From the NCBI GenBank assembly GCA_021209875.1, contig JAGYVD010000001.1, forward strand, positions 2,294,001 to 2,358,000: a DNA stretch of 64,000 bases, read 5' to 3'. Under the pieces are notes generated by a model that saw only the letters and a list, made by a program, of their open reading frames with translations, was not told the origin of the DNA and did no database searches. This document shows positions 22,840-33,236 of this stretch, in pieces; within the stretch, counting starts at the first letter, position 1, and each line of letters opens with the position of its first letter. This DNA is from Rosellinia necatrix (Eukaryota; Ascomycota; Sordariomycetes; Xylariales; Xylariaceae). A program made the translations under genes and the position numbers.

Positions 22840-25304
22840 ATGTCCGAATCTGAAAAGACGCTGGGGCCTTCTTCGCCCCCCATAACGGAAAACCCGACAC
22901 AAGACGAAGCACAGCTGGCACGGGTGCGACAACAGCAACAACAGCAACAACAGCAACAGCAGCAGCAACCACAAGCACAAGAGGAATTCAAAGAAGGAGG
23001 ATATGGTTGGTGAGCATTCCACTAATGAATCACATCTTTCTCTGGCGACATGGCTAACAATAATTATAGGATCGTCGTGGCTGCCGTTGTAAGTGATTTC
23101 AGGTGACACTTTATCTTCACTTAATTATTTATTGCCGCATAGTGGAATGTGTTCTAGGGTAGGACACTGTCGCTCATGATGACCATATCGCAAATCCATA
23201 TGTATAGAAGAAGAAGGAGAAAAAGAAAGGGAAGAAGGAGGAGGATGGGGAGGAGAAGGAGACCCTGAGGAAAGAGATATATATATGCTAATTTCGCTTT
23301 TCTAGTTCATCCTAAACGCCCACACATGGGGTCTCAACTCGGTAGGTGATTATCGAAATGCACTTAGATATACAAACGAAAGGGCATCAACTAACAAGAG
23401 CATCTTGATATAGTCGTATGCTGTGTTTCTTGCCTATTACATTAGGACCAACGCTTTTCAAACTACGGATCTGGGGTATGCTTTCATCGGGGGGCTGTCG
23501 CTGTCGATAGGTATAAACGATCCTGCTTTTACACGTCTTAACCTACGACTGCTGACCTCGGCACATCAGCATTTCTAGTCTCGCCACTAGCAACGTTTCT
23601 TGCAGGATGGGAAAAATGCGGCACACGCTTAACTATCTTTATTGGCGTCTTGTTCGAAGTGTAAGTGTCTATTATGACCCCTTATAACATCTCGTCTCTG
23701 CGCCTGAAATCCAACAAACTTGAAGTAGTCTAAATCCTGAAGAAAGAAGGCGGAGGTGTCATCGGCTAATATGAAAATAACAGAATAGCCTTCATCGGAT
23801 CCTCTTTTGCCACTGAACTTTGGCACATCATTCTCTCGCAAGGCGTGTCCTTTGGACTAGGCATGGGCCTGGCATTTGTAACATCGGCCCCCGTGCCCGC
23901 ACAATGGTTCCAAAAGAAACGATCCCTCGCGAACGGCTGGGTCGCGGCAGGGTCAGGATTCGGCGGTCTAACATACTCGCTCGCTACCAATGCTAGTAAG
24001 AAGCTCTAGAGGTCATCTTCCTCCCACCCCAACAGTTTTCTTTTTGAGGAACGCCAAAACATGTATCAAAACTCCCATCATACCGGTCTCTCACATTTCC
24101 CGGACATAAAATCCAACGCCCTAAAACTAGCAATAACTAATCAGGAAGCATAATATAGTGATACAGAACATCGGCCTAGCCTGGACCTTCCGGACGCTGG
24201 CCATCATCTGCTTCGTCGTCAACGGCATCGCGAGCTTTTTCATCCGCGACCGCAACAAGGCCGTCAGCTCCGTCCATGTGGCCTTCAACTGGAGGCTGTT
24301 CAAGCGCCCCGCCTTCGTCATGTTCCAGATCTGGATGACGCTCTCTCTCATCGGCTATACCATCCTCGTCTTCAGCATTGTCGCATATTGCCAGGCCGTT
24401 GGATTGACGCCCTCGCAGGCTTCGCTGGTCGGCGCGCTGTTTAATCGTGAGTTTTTCGAACCGACAACCCTTTCGGTTTGTCCGTCCCAGAAAAGGGGGA
24501 CAGGACACAAGGGAGGGGGGGATTAGATGAGTGAAAAAGCTCGCTAACTTTCTAATACAGTGGCTCAGGGAGTCGGACGCCCCGCCATTGGCCTCTCAAG
24601 CGACGCCGTGGGCCGCCTTAACATCGCCAACCTTAGCACCCTATGGTGCGGCATCTTATGCTTATTCGTCTGGACGTTCGGGGCCCGGACATTCGCTGGG
24701 TGCATCGTCTTCGCGCTGCTCAGCGGGCCCGTCGCGGGCGTCATGTGGGCGACGGTATCGCCCATCTGCGCCGAGGTCGTTGGGCTCGCGATGATTCCCT
24801 CCGGTAAGTAAAGCATCTCTACTCACTCACTCTATCCCAATACCAGATTGCCCCCCCTCTCCAACCCCCCCAAACTCTAAAGAAAAAGAAAGAAAGAGAG
24901 AAAGAAAGAAAGAAAGGGGTCATTGAATATAAATATCTAACCGTGGGGAAAAAAAAAACGCAGCGCTATCTATCACCTGGCTCATCCTCGTGCTGCCGGC
25001 CACCTTCGCCGAGGTCATCGGCCTGAGCCTGCGCACCCCCGGGACCTGGGGCTACCGCGACGTGCAGCTCTTCACCGGCTTCATGTACCTCGGCGCGTTC
25101 ATCTTCGGCTGGTTCCTGCGCGCCTGGAAGGTCTGGGAAATGGAGCAGGCCCATCTCGGCAAGGAGCAGCGCGAGCTCGCCATCCGCGACGACGGCGTCG
25201 TGCCCCCGCCGTCAGCCGAACTGCGGCGCCAACCGAGCGGCGCCTCGACCGTCAAGGAGAAGGTGTTACACGTGCGGGGACTATGGTCTATACAACGCGT
25301 CTAA
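22840..25304 (+). CDS. MFS transporter, monocarboxylate permease-like
   Basis: Nine exons (22840-23009, 23070-23088, 23306-23341, 23414-23510, 23570-23660, 23784-23995, 24159-24446, 24561-24803, 24964-25304) close in phase to 498 aa. It belongs to the monocarboxylate-porter branch of the major facilitator superfamily, as do yeast MCH proteins. These are plasma-membrane or vacuolar permeases for organic acids or related small molecules. After a hydrophilic N-terminus with a polyglutamine run (CAA/CAG, residues about 31-43), the conserved start GGYGWIVVAAVFILNAHTWG marks TM1. About twelve hydrophobic segments follow, with VSFGLGMGLAFVTS in TM4 and KKRSLANGWVAAGSGFGGL in the TM4-TM5 region. Exon 2 is only 19 nt. 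In intron 6 the first AG (24143-24144) gives stops, so the AG at 24157-24158 is used. An in-frame ATG at 22765 could add 25 residues. Confidence 0.9.
22929..22968. repeat. CAA/CAG tract encoding polyglutamine
   Basis: Interrupted CAA and CAG codons in the first exon of the transporter encode about 13 consecutive glutamines, a length-variable tract. Confidence 0.9.
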
Positions 25305-25580
25305 AAAGGAATCGGGGTCCCGTCCAAATTCGATTGTTCATACATATACACATACATATTTTAACACATGAGTTAACGATTATTGTTTTAATATTTAAGA
25401 CAGCGGTTGGTTATCATACTTGAGGAACGGTTAGATTAGCACGGGTAAGCATCTTTCGGGTATCGATCTTATTGCTTCATGGCATATACAGTCTGCATAT
25501 ACCATATACAATTCTATCTCTCCGCCTACAGACCGCCGTCGGTAAAGGAAGCAAGCCCCTACCTTCATGCAGTGGCGCGG
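25305..25580. other. Convergent 3' intergenic region
   Basis: A short AT-rich spacer lies between the transporter and the CoA-ligase-like gene stops. No gene is seen. Confidence 0.6.
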
Positions 25581-28235
25581 CTATGGCGCGTTCGCAAGCT
25601 CGATCGCCTTTTTCGCGGCCTCGTCGAAGTCGTCGAAGGCAAAGAGGGGTAGGCCGCTCTCGGCGATGATCTGCTGGCCTTCCTTCTCGTTCGTGCCGCG
25701 GATGCGGACGACGACCGGCACGCTCATGCGCAGGTCGCGGAATGCTAGGACAACGCCCCGCGCGATCATATCCCCGAGCGTCAGGCCGCCAAAGATATTA
25801 ACGAATATACACTATTTTTGAAAGAACGCCCCTCCCTCCCACCCCCGAGACTGTTAGTGACTGGTCGGTCCTAGAAGTAGTGGTGGTTTGTATAGAGATA
25901 GGGTAAAAGAAATAAAAATGAATATTAGAAATAGGAGGAGGCGTGACGTGTGGAACAGCTCACCTTGACCCGCGGATCCGTCAGAATGATCTCGAAACTC
26001 TTCTTAACCGTCTCGCTCGTCGCCTTGCCGCCTGTGTCCAAGAAGTTCGCGGCCCGGCCTCCGGCGTACGCCAGGGCGTCGACCGTGTTCATCGCCAGCC
26101 CGGCCCCGTTGACGAGCGTCCCGATGTTCGCGGTCTCTCCCTCCCCGTCGCCGTCCGGCAGCTTGATATACACGATGCCGTCCTTCTCCGCCTCGATCTC
26201 GGCGGCGTCCTCGGCGCTCGTGTCCCGCAGGGCCAGGATGTCAGCCTGTCGCTGGCCGCTGCGGTGCGCCGCGTCGTCGAAGCCAAGGCGCGCGGATGCG
26301 ACGGCAACCCCGGCTCCAAAGATGGCGAGGCGGGTCTCTAGCAGATACGCTTCCTTCTCCGCGAAGAGGGCGACGAGGCCTTCGACTATGGTGCGAAGCG
26401 ATATGATGGCGACGTTGTCACTGTCGTCGAGTCGAAGATGAGCCGCGATGGGGCTAATGTCTAGGTGCTCAGACCGGGTCATGTAGTCAAAGTCGAATCT
26501 CTTCAAGTGCTTAGCGTCGCCGTCGGCGGATGGAGAAGCAATGACGCAAGGTCTGTTGGTTGAGCGGTTCAAGGTCACGCCCAGTAGGCGATGTGTCTCT
26601 GGCGAAGAAGCATTGCTAATAACCGGAAGCCCGCGTTGCCGTAACAGAATAGACGCGGCAGACTGAGTTATATATATGGATCTCTTATGCTGCGTGTAAT
26701 CCCTGGTAGTGATGGGTGTAGGCCTCCTCACAACGGTACGAATGCCCCGACGTTGAAAACTAGCTCCGGATAAAAGTGAGCTAGCATCATGTTCCGACCG
26801 GGCAAATCCGTCCAGGGCGGATTTCAGAACGGGGCCAAAGCGGGAGGGATGGGTCACTATGATGCAGCCGGCCGCCCGGAGGGCCTGGATCTTATCCTGG
26901 GCAGATGGCTCACCAGGAAGCGCAAAGGCGCCGGCGTGGCCCATTATCCGACCTGGGACAACCTGGATACCTCCAATTATGGCGGCGATAGGCCTTGTAC
27001 ATATTACATATTCAACGTTAGCATTGAATGTTTAATAAAAGGCTGCCTTGGTCTGTAGGGGCCTCAACTGACTTCGGCTTGTCTGTTCTTGCGCGGTATT
27101 CTCTGATCCAATCCGCAGCTTCAATCTCGGCCTCTCCTCCGATCTCGCCTACCAGTGCGATGGCGTCCGTATCTTGATCCTCAGCTAATATCCGAAGGCC
27201 GTCTTTAAGACTCGTGCCGGGGAGAATGTCGCCGCCGACCCCTATGCACATGCTTTGACCGAGGGCTGACCTAAGGGTGGAGGCAGCCGCTATCACCACC
27301 AACGTCAGCTAACACCTTTGAAAAGCACATGTCTAGTGCAGCGACCAAGCTTACTTTCGTAGCTAAGAGTGCCTGATCGCGCCACAATGCCCGCTCTTCC
27401 AGGCTTGAAGCATGGCAATGGTTGGAAACCTAGGGATGGCGGTCAGCCCCTCCGTTTGAGTCACAATGGCTGCGTATCGCTCACCTATTCTACATTTGCC
27501 GACGGCGGATATGATCCCTGGTGAATTGGCACCAACGAGTCTCGACTTAGTCTGCGAGGATAACATGGCATGTATCTGAGCATGTTTATGATCAGTTAAT
27601 CTGCTAGCGGCCTGCGGGTCGGCCGTCTGGAATCTCTCACTTGTATCATGTCGTGCAGAGGGATATGCTCCGCAACAGCGACAATCAAGGGAACCTCGGC
27701 CTCGATCGCCTCCCTGATGGCGGCAGTCGCCTGGTGAGCTGCGACATAGATGCCGGTAGCGTCGGGCTTGAGAACTTCCATTGCCTGTTGATAGACGCCA
27801 ATTTAGTAATTGTCATATCTTGCTCCTCTCTCACGAGGAAGACCAAAGCCCCCAGGGGCTCTTTTCACACCTTTCGGACCGTGGGCAGGACTGGCAATCC
27901 GAGATGCTCCCCCTCGAACCCGGGCCGAACGCCGCCGACGATATTGGTTCCCCATTCTATCGACTCCTTGGCGTTGGCAGTCGCTTGTTTCCCTACACAA
28001 ACCCAAGTCAGACCGGAATCCTTCGGAGGGACGGGCTCGGGATGTACAAACCCGTGAATCCTTGAAATATCACCCGTGTATGGCTGCCAACCTTGAGATT
28101 TTCGAGAGTCGAGTCGTAATTCCGTCCCGCCGGGGGCCGGCTATAGCTCCGACTCGGAGCGGCAACAGCGGCGGCCGAACCAGCGTGCCTTGATAACTTG
28201 CCTCGAAGGCCGAGTTGTGACACGCGGCCGATCAT
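25581..28235 (-). CDS. Fused alpha-beta succinyl-CoA ligase-like protein, mitochondrial
   Basis: Eight exons (28235-28052, 27992-27871, 27784-27641, 27575-27485, 27429-27355, 27289-27073, 26993-25964, 25811-25581) close in phase to 697 aa. The first 40 residues are Arg/Ser/Ala-rich, like a mitochondrial presequence. The alpha half has the CoA-binding start VIFQGFTGKQAT, VGGVRPG, IVARSGTLSYE and the phosphohistidine loop RIMGHAGAF (His about 297). The beta half keeps the C-terminal domain: NIGTLVNGAGLAMNTVDAL, AANFLDTGG, CIFVNIFGG and VPVVVRIRGTNEKEG. Its ATP-grasp part is short and altered. The usual glycine-rich lysine motif (KAQVLAGGRGKG-like) is not found, and an LLETRL stands where an EINPL motif is expected. 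The usual TCA enzyme has separate subunits, so this is a fusion paralogue. It may use another carboxylic acid or be weakly active; the substrate is unknown. Confidence 0.9.
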
Positions 28236-28301
28236 GTCATAGAGATTATGTATATGATGTATAGAACTACCGGCAAACGCTGGTCCATACCTCTGTAAAA
28301 G

Positions 28302-28339
<38 letters not shown>

Positions 28340-29002
28340 GTGCTTGTAACTTGTAACTTGTATGTTATCTACCTAGGTATGCACTTAAGTAGTAACCTGA
28401 CCTAGTCCCGAAGGATGGAACCCAGTATATGGTTAGGGGAGACCGTCCCACGATCCACATTGCATAGTGCGCATTGGAAACTCAAGACTGTTCCCGCCCA
28501 GCAGAGGGGTATAAGCCGGCTTTAATAAAGAACTCTCAACTTGTATAAAAGTAACTAGTTACCAGAACCGAACTAAGCACAAAATACATAGAGATGTCTA
28601 GTTAGAGCGGGCTAAGACTGGATACCGAGGTGATTCGTGGAGACGGATTGCATAGCCGACGGCAGCAGTCAGAGATCCCCTACGCTGTACGTTGCTCCAA
28701 CTAACCTGTTGGATTGGGTAGGTGACTAAGGCCCTCCGTCCAGAACCAGGCCAACGTCCAGACGCCTCTTGTGGGCGGTTATTATTCCCGGAAATTAGGA
28801 CCCGAACGACCTCTGATATCTGAGTGCCATATCTCATCATACGTGTATACAGCCTGGTAACCACCTATTGTTGCAGACGATACCCGGACAACCCGGTGTT
28901 GCCGATGTGCGGTATGCCATGTGCGGTATGCCCGTCTGGAAAGTCGAAGGGAGTCGGCCTCTTAGTTGTCTGACCTATTTGTTGGATGCCATTATGTATT
29001 TG
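28236..29002. other. Intergenic region with (AT)n tract
   Basis: This is the promoter side of the CoA-ligase-like gene and the 3' flank of COX19. It contains (AT)n at 28303-28334, an ACCTAGGT motif near 28372 and no supported gene. The open frame at 28598-28864 (-) matches nothing known to me. Confidence 0.55.
28303..28334. repeat. (AT)n microsatellite
   Basis: About 15 AT units occur, about 70 bases upstream of the CoA-ligase-like start codon. Confidence 0.9.
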
Positions 29003-29500
29003 TTAGGAGCCCGCCCCCCCGGCTCCCGAGCTTGATGTAGGTGACTTCAGACTCGGCTCTTCGGCGAAGCCCAAGTTCTTGAAATCGTCCCTGGCCATCA
29101 GGTTCCTACCATTCGCCCAAGATTAGCCCTGGTGTTGGAGAGAGTGGAGAAGCCATGAGTTCTCACCGATCCATACGGCACGCGAGATATGACTTGGCCA
29201 GATTGCGACACTCATCTTCGTTGACGCCCTTCACCTTCTTGATGCAGGAGAGGTAGCGCGTCATGACATGCTTGCACTCGCCTGGTAGTTGTCAGTCCGG
29301 CGGGGGTGATTCAAACCACAATGGGCGAGGCATACATACCATCGTGGTCCAAGGGGAAGCTACCGCGCTCCGGACTACATGCCGGTGAGTGGTTAGCATC
29401 GCTACGACGAGAGAGTGCGTATGAACGAGCAAGGCCTGTGAGCTTACGGGACAGGCTTTCCTGTGTATGTCCCTGTACCTGGACTACCGAAGGAACTCAT
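29003..29500 (-). CDS. COX19: Cytochrome c oxidase assembly protein COX19
   Basis: This is a small gene in four exons (29500-29448, 29374-29340, 29281-29167, 29105-29003; introns 73, 58 and 61 nt) encoding 101 aa. Each exon is too short to show as a long open frame. The protein reads [10 protein letters not shown], then [15 protein letters not shown], and carries a twin CX9C pair: [11 protein letters not shown] and [11 protein letters not shown], ending with [17 protein letters not shown]. These are the hallmarks of COX19. It is a soluble intermembrane-space protein imported by the Mia40 disulfide relay and needed for copper delivery to, or redox maintenance of, cytochrome oxidase. The C-terminus adds a short Ser/Gly/Ala tail. 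It is in the same orientation as the upstream CoA-ligase-like gene, 767 bp from its start. Confidence 0.95.
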
Positions 29501-30271
29501 TGGGCCTTTCTCCGGAGAATGAGATCGGGTGCTTTTTTATCATATATCAATCGGTCGTATGTATATCGTATATCATTACGGTAATGTGCATGTGCCTGGG
29601 ATTAGGATTGGCCTATGCCAAAACTGCCACGAGATTTGAGAGCGACACAGCCAGGCTTGTGCTTGTACAAGCGGGAGCGGGTAAGCTACTTAGGGGAAAT
29701 GGTGCATACCGGTCGGTTTTTGGCAGCAAAAGTGGCTATACTGTGCGCGAAATCGTCACGCAAAAGCATTAGTTAGTAGTTCTAGATACCTTACCTGGTA
29801 CCTAGTTTAAAGACCAGCTGGGTTAGTTACAGGCTTTATTGGTTGGTTTGATGGGGATAAATACAGTGTAGGAAGAAGGATCAAATACAGTGATAAGATA
29901 TGGTGGCGTTGGTGAGGAAGAGAAGTGCTGATAGGTAGGTAGTTAGGTAACTACTAGGTAGGTAGTACTTATGTATAGTAGTATGTAGGAAGTGGCTCAA
30001 AACCTGGTCAGAAAACCTAGGCAGTCAAAACAACTTGTGCATGCACTCTAACTACATACATAACTACCTACAACATACCTCAGAGTATCGACCCTTGACT
30101 CCTGCCCCCCGTAAAAGCTCCACAGCGGCTGACGGTTGCCGGGCGAACAGGATGCCTCGGATAGAGGGGTAGCCCCCTTGGAAGGAGGTAGGTAGGTCAC
30201 GTTAATATCCCGCAGGTCGTGGAGTAGCACGGGTTCATATGGCATCTGTTCAGCATTAGTTAACTAGGTAC

Positions 30272-30380
30272 CTCTACCTACCTACCTACCTACTTACCTA
30301 CTTACCTACCTACTTACCTACCTACTTACCTACTTACCTACTTACCTACCTACTTACCTACCTACCTACTTACCTACCTA
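30272..30380. repeat. (ACCT/ACTT)n array ending in an inverted copy
   Basis: ACCT units are interrupted by ACTT. The array ends as CCTACCTAGGTAGGTAG, so its right edge is an inverted repeat. Confidence 0.95.
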
Positions 30381-30430
30381 GGTAGGTAGATAGGCACCTA
30401 ACTGACCGGGCTATGTGCTTGGAAGTACCT

Positions 30431-30549
30431 AGGTTAGGTGTTAGGTTAGGTGTTAGGTTAGGTGTTAGGTTAGGTGTTAGGTTAGGTGTTAGGTTAGGTG
30501 TTAGGTTAGGTGTTAGGTTAGGTGTTAGGTTAGGTGTTAGGTTAGGTGT
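30431..30549. repeat. 12-nt telomere-like minisatellite
   Basis: About ten near-perfect copies of TTAGGTTAGGTG occur. Half of each unit is a one-base variant of the fungal telomere repeat TTAGGG. The array is interstitial, with genes on both sides. Confidence 0.95.
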
Positions 30550-30959
30550 TTTATGAGGTTGGGTGTTACCCATGATCGTTACCTAGGCCTTGTCTGGCCT
30601 CGTATTACGGCGCACAGCCCACAAGTGCCACCAACCAACCCGCAGGTGGCCCACTGCCCGGCCTAAACGATCTCGTCGATCGGGGCGCTCCTATTAGTCT
30701 GTCTGGACCATCTGGTTACTTCGCAGCACTGCAATCCGACTCTAAATCCATTAGCATCGTGGTGAGGTGGCAGGGCCAAGCAATACCATCATTCTCTTCT
30801 GCCATCGTCCCGATCCCTGGTCCGTAAAGAAGGCCTCTGCTGCTGTGTTACGACGCCCCAAATTGGGCTCCGAGAGATAATAGACTGCCCAAACAGCCGG
30901 GAATTCGATGATAATGAGTTGTCGGCCTTCGAGGAATTGATCACCCCCCGTCTCCAATC

Positions 30960-31764
30960 ATGCGACTTCCAGGTTGCCGACAAATAGCGGCCGTCTTCCC
31001 CGTCGCCATAGTTTTTTCGACGACGCACACCACACTGGCCAATCCCGCCGACCCGTTCGGATTCTCCGACGCCCTCGATTTCTCCCCCATCCATCGAAAG
31101 GCCATCACCTGCCCGGCGAATTACTACAGCTGTGAGGACAAGGGAGCACAGTTCCAAGGCGCGTGCTGCCAAAATGGACAAGTATGCTCGTTAGACGCCC
31201 ATCAGAACGCCGCATGCTGTCCTACAACGTGAGTTCCTACCCATTGCCCCGAGAGCTCTCGCGCTCTTCTGGAAGCGAGCGCGTCGCAACTGACGACGAT
31301 GGATTCCCAGAGCGACTTGCACGGGAGTGGCGCCTAGCGTCGGGGCCACGCCGACGGCCTCGTACGTCAGCAACTCGTACTTTGCGTTTCCCATCATACC
31401 GACCTCCTTCAGCAACGCGGCGGCGTGCACTTCAGCGCTGCGCGACTGTACCGATAACTACAATGCATGCGTGGATGGCCTAGAGGGCGCCAACGCCGGG
31501 TATGGCGTGACGATCCAGGTGCCGGGGTCGGATGGAACCACGGTGGCGCAGATACGGACGACGCTCCCTTCAGCGACGGCGACATCGGTGTGTTCGACCC
31601 TCTCGCTCGAGGCCTGCCACGGCTTGAGTAACGGACTGTGCCGCGCCGGGACTCAAGGCGGGTTCACTATCGGTAGTGAGAATGCGGCGCCACGGCCCAC
31701 AGCCGCTTGCATGGCCGGGATCATTGCCGGGGTAGGGTTCGGCGTGATGGGCGGTCGGTTATAA
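30960..31764 (+). CDS. Cysteine-rich secreted protein, probably GPI-anchored
   Basis: Exons 30960-31228 and 31311-31764 (82-nt intron, GTGAGT donor) give 240 aa. A hydrophobic N-terminal segment ending near ALANPAD-type residues (about 1-27) looks like a signal peptide. A cysteine module follows, from ITCPANYYSCEDKG to QGACCQNGQVCSLD and AACCPTTATCTG, a pattern common in fungal surface proteins. The middle part is Ser/Thr/Gly-rich with further cysteines. The C-terminus (CMAGIIAGVGFGVMGGRL) is hydrophobic and fits a GPI-attachment signal or a terminal membrane segment. The function is unknown; it is probably located at the cell wall or plasma membrane. Confidence 0.82.
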
Positions 31765-32338
31765 CGCGAAAGCAGGACACATGCTGAGCATCAGACGACG
31801 CTGCCCCGGGCACGAGGGGGACCAGGGCGGCAAACCGGATGACCTTACGGACATGATGATGATTGGTTTTCGTTTTGTAACTGTATGTGCTGTGTTTTCG
31901 TAGACATGGGTCGCTAGTTGGAAGGTTAGCATTTGCGAGCGCGCTTGGTAGATAACGGACGCATCGTGTTGATTTTCTAGCATGAGGAGACGGGGTGTGT
32001 TAACGCCGGAGGAAAACCGTAGTTGAACATAAGAGAATTTATACCGTCATGCCAACATTCCAGGCGGTGACGAGATGCTCAGGGGTACCCAGATTTCTTA
32101 GCATTTGCATAGCGGTAAATAAGAAAATGCCTAACCCACTCCGTGACCGGTGCAGAGCACAAGGTATCCTGCCTACTTCTAATCCACCTACCTACTGGAG
32201 GTTGTGGTGTATTGGAAGTCAGTCTGGGACTAAGATACCGAGAGATACATTCTACCTGTAGCCTAGGTAGGTACAGTGGGTAAAATTAATTGACGATCAG
32301 ATTCCGTTTTTACACCTAAAATCACCTAAACTTACCTT

Positions 32339-32480
32339 TTTAACTGCTAAATTTCTATAAATATTTATATTAAAATAAATAAAAATAAAAAATTATATTT
32401 AGATTTTTATTCATAAAATCTTTCGAATGTTAATTTTTAAAAAAATTTAAGATTTTTTAAAGTATAGTTTTATAAACACC
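32339..32480. other. Extremely AT-rich island
   Basis: About 140 bases are almost entirely A and T, in sharp contrast to the neighbouring DNA. TAGG/ACCT motifs occur on both sides (32257-32268 and 32478-32492). It has no coding content. It could be a RIP-degraded remnant or a small non-autonomous element. Confidence 0.7.
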
Positions 32481-33006
32481 TACCTACCCACCTAGTATAG
32501 ACGTTAAAATACTACTACTACTACCTAGTCCACCTACCTTAGGTACTTAGATATTGTAGTAGGCCCAAATATAGGTTAGCTATGTATGTATGTGAGTAGG
32601 TATCTAGCAAATATACTGCAGCACCCCAAGCAAATATGAACTTAATTAAAATTGCGAGGTTCTGATTACTTCGGTAGGTACTTACCAGGGCCAACTGGCG
32701 AGCTAGGTGATGCGGCAGGAGCGACGTGGGCTCTACAAATAGGTATTGCACAGGTGCATCCATACCTAGGTAGCAGGCAAGGCCCTTTAGCTGTGTCTTC
32801 TCCCAACTCTCTCTTTCTAGAAACGGCAAAGGTTCTAAAAACTAACAACGGCCAAATCAGTCATTCGTCGTAAAGAATCACCCGTCATCTAGCATCGGTG
32901 TCTACACGGCACGGTCAAGTCCACCCGACAATCGATTGGAGAACTAGCGCTACATGCCTAATGGAATGAGAAGCTGCTGGGCAAAGGTATCAGCCACTAG
33001 ATAGCC

Positions 33007-33158
33007 AGAGAGAAGAGGAGAGAAGAGAAGAAGAGAAGAGAAGAAGAGAAGAGAAGAAGAGAAGAGAAGAAGAGAAGAGAAGAAGAGAAGAGAAGAAGAG
33101 AAGAGAAGAAGAGAAGAGAAGAAGAGAAGAGAAGAAGAGAAGAGAAGAAGAGGAGAGA
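33007..33158. repeat. 13-nt polypurine tandem repeat
   Basis: About ten copies of AGAAGAAGAGAAG, with some variation, form an uninterrupted purine strand of about 150 bases. It ends about 80 bases before the NPR3 start codon. Confidence 0.9.
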
Positions 33159-33236
33159 ACTGGGGACCAGCCGATCGGTCGATTGCGGCGTCTGGACGGT
33201 CATCGCCGTCTTCGTCTGCATCAACCACCAAAACAA

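Larger units (their letters stand above)
29501..30959. other. Repeat-rich intergenic region
   Basis: This 1.5-kb stretch holds TAGG motifs near 29935-29975, an ACCT/ACTT array (30272-30380) and a telomere-like 12-nt minisatellite (30431-30549). The open frames here are shadows of the repeats or have no family. Confidence 0.6.
31765..33236. other. Intergenic region with AT-rich island and polypurine repeat
   Basis: The region contains TAGG motifs near 32257 and 32480-32540, a very AT-rich island (32339-32480) and a polypurine 13-nt repeat (33007-33158) directly upstream of NPR3. Open frames on either strand are repeat shadows or unrecognised. Confidence 0.6.

Noticed and set aside
30272..30549. 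Possible CRISPR-like or centromeric array
   Set aside because: Units are contiguous without unique spacers, and the organism is a fungus. This is microsatellite and minisatellite DNA.
30370..30573. Minus-strand frame encoding repeated Leu-Thr-Pro-Asn
   Set aside because: It is a translation of the 12-nt telomere-like array, not a gene.
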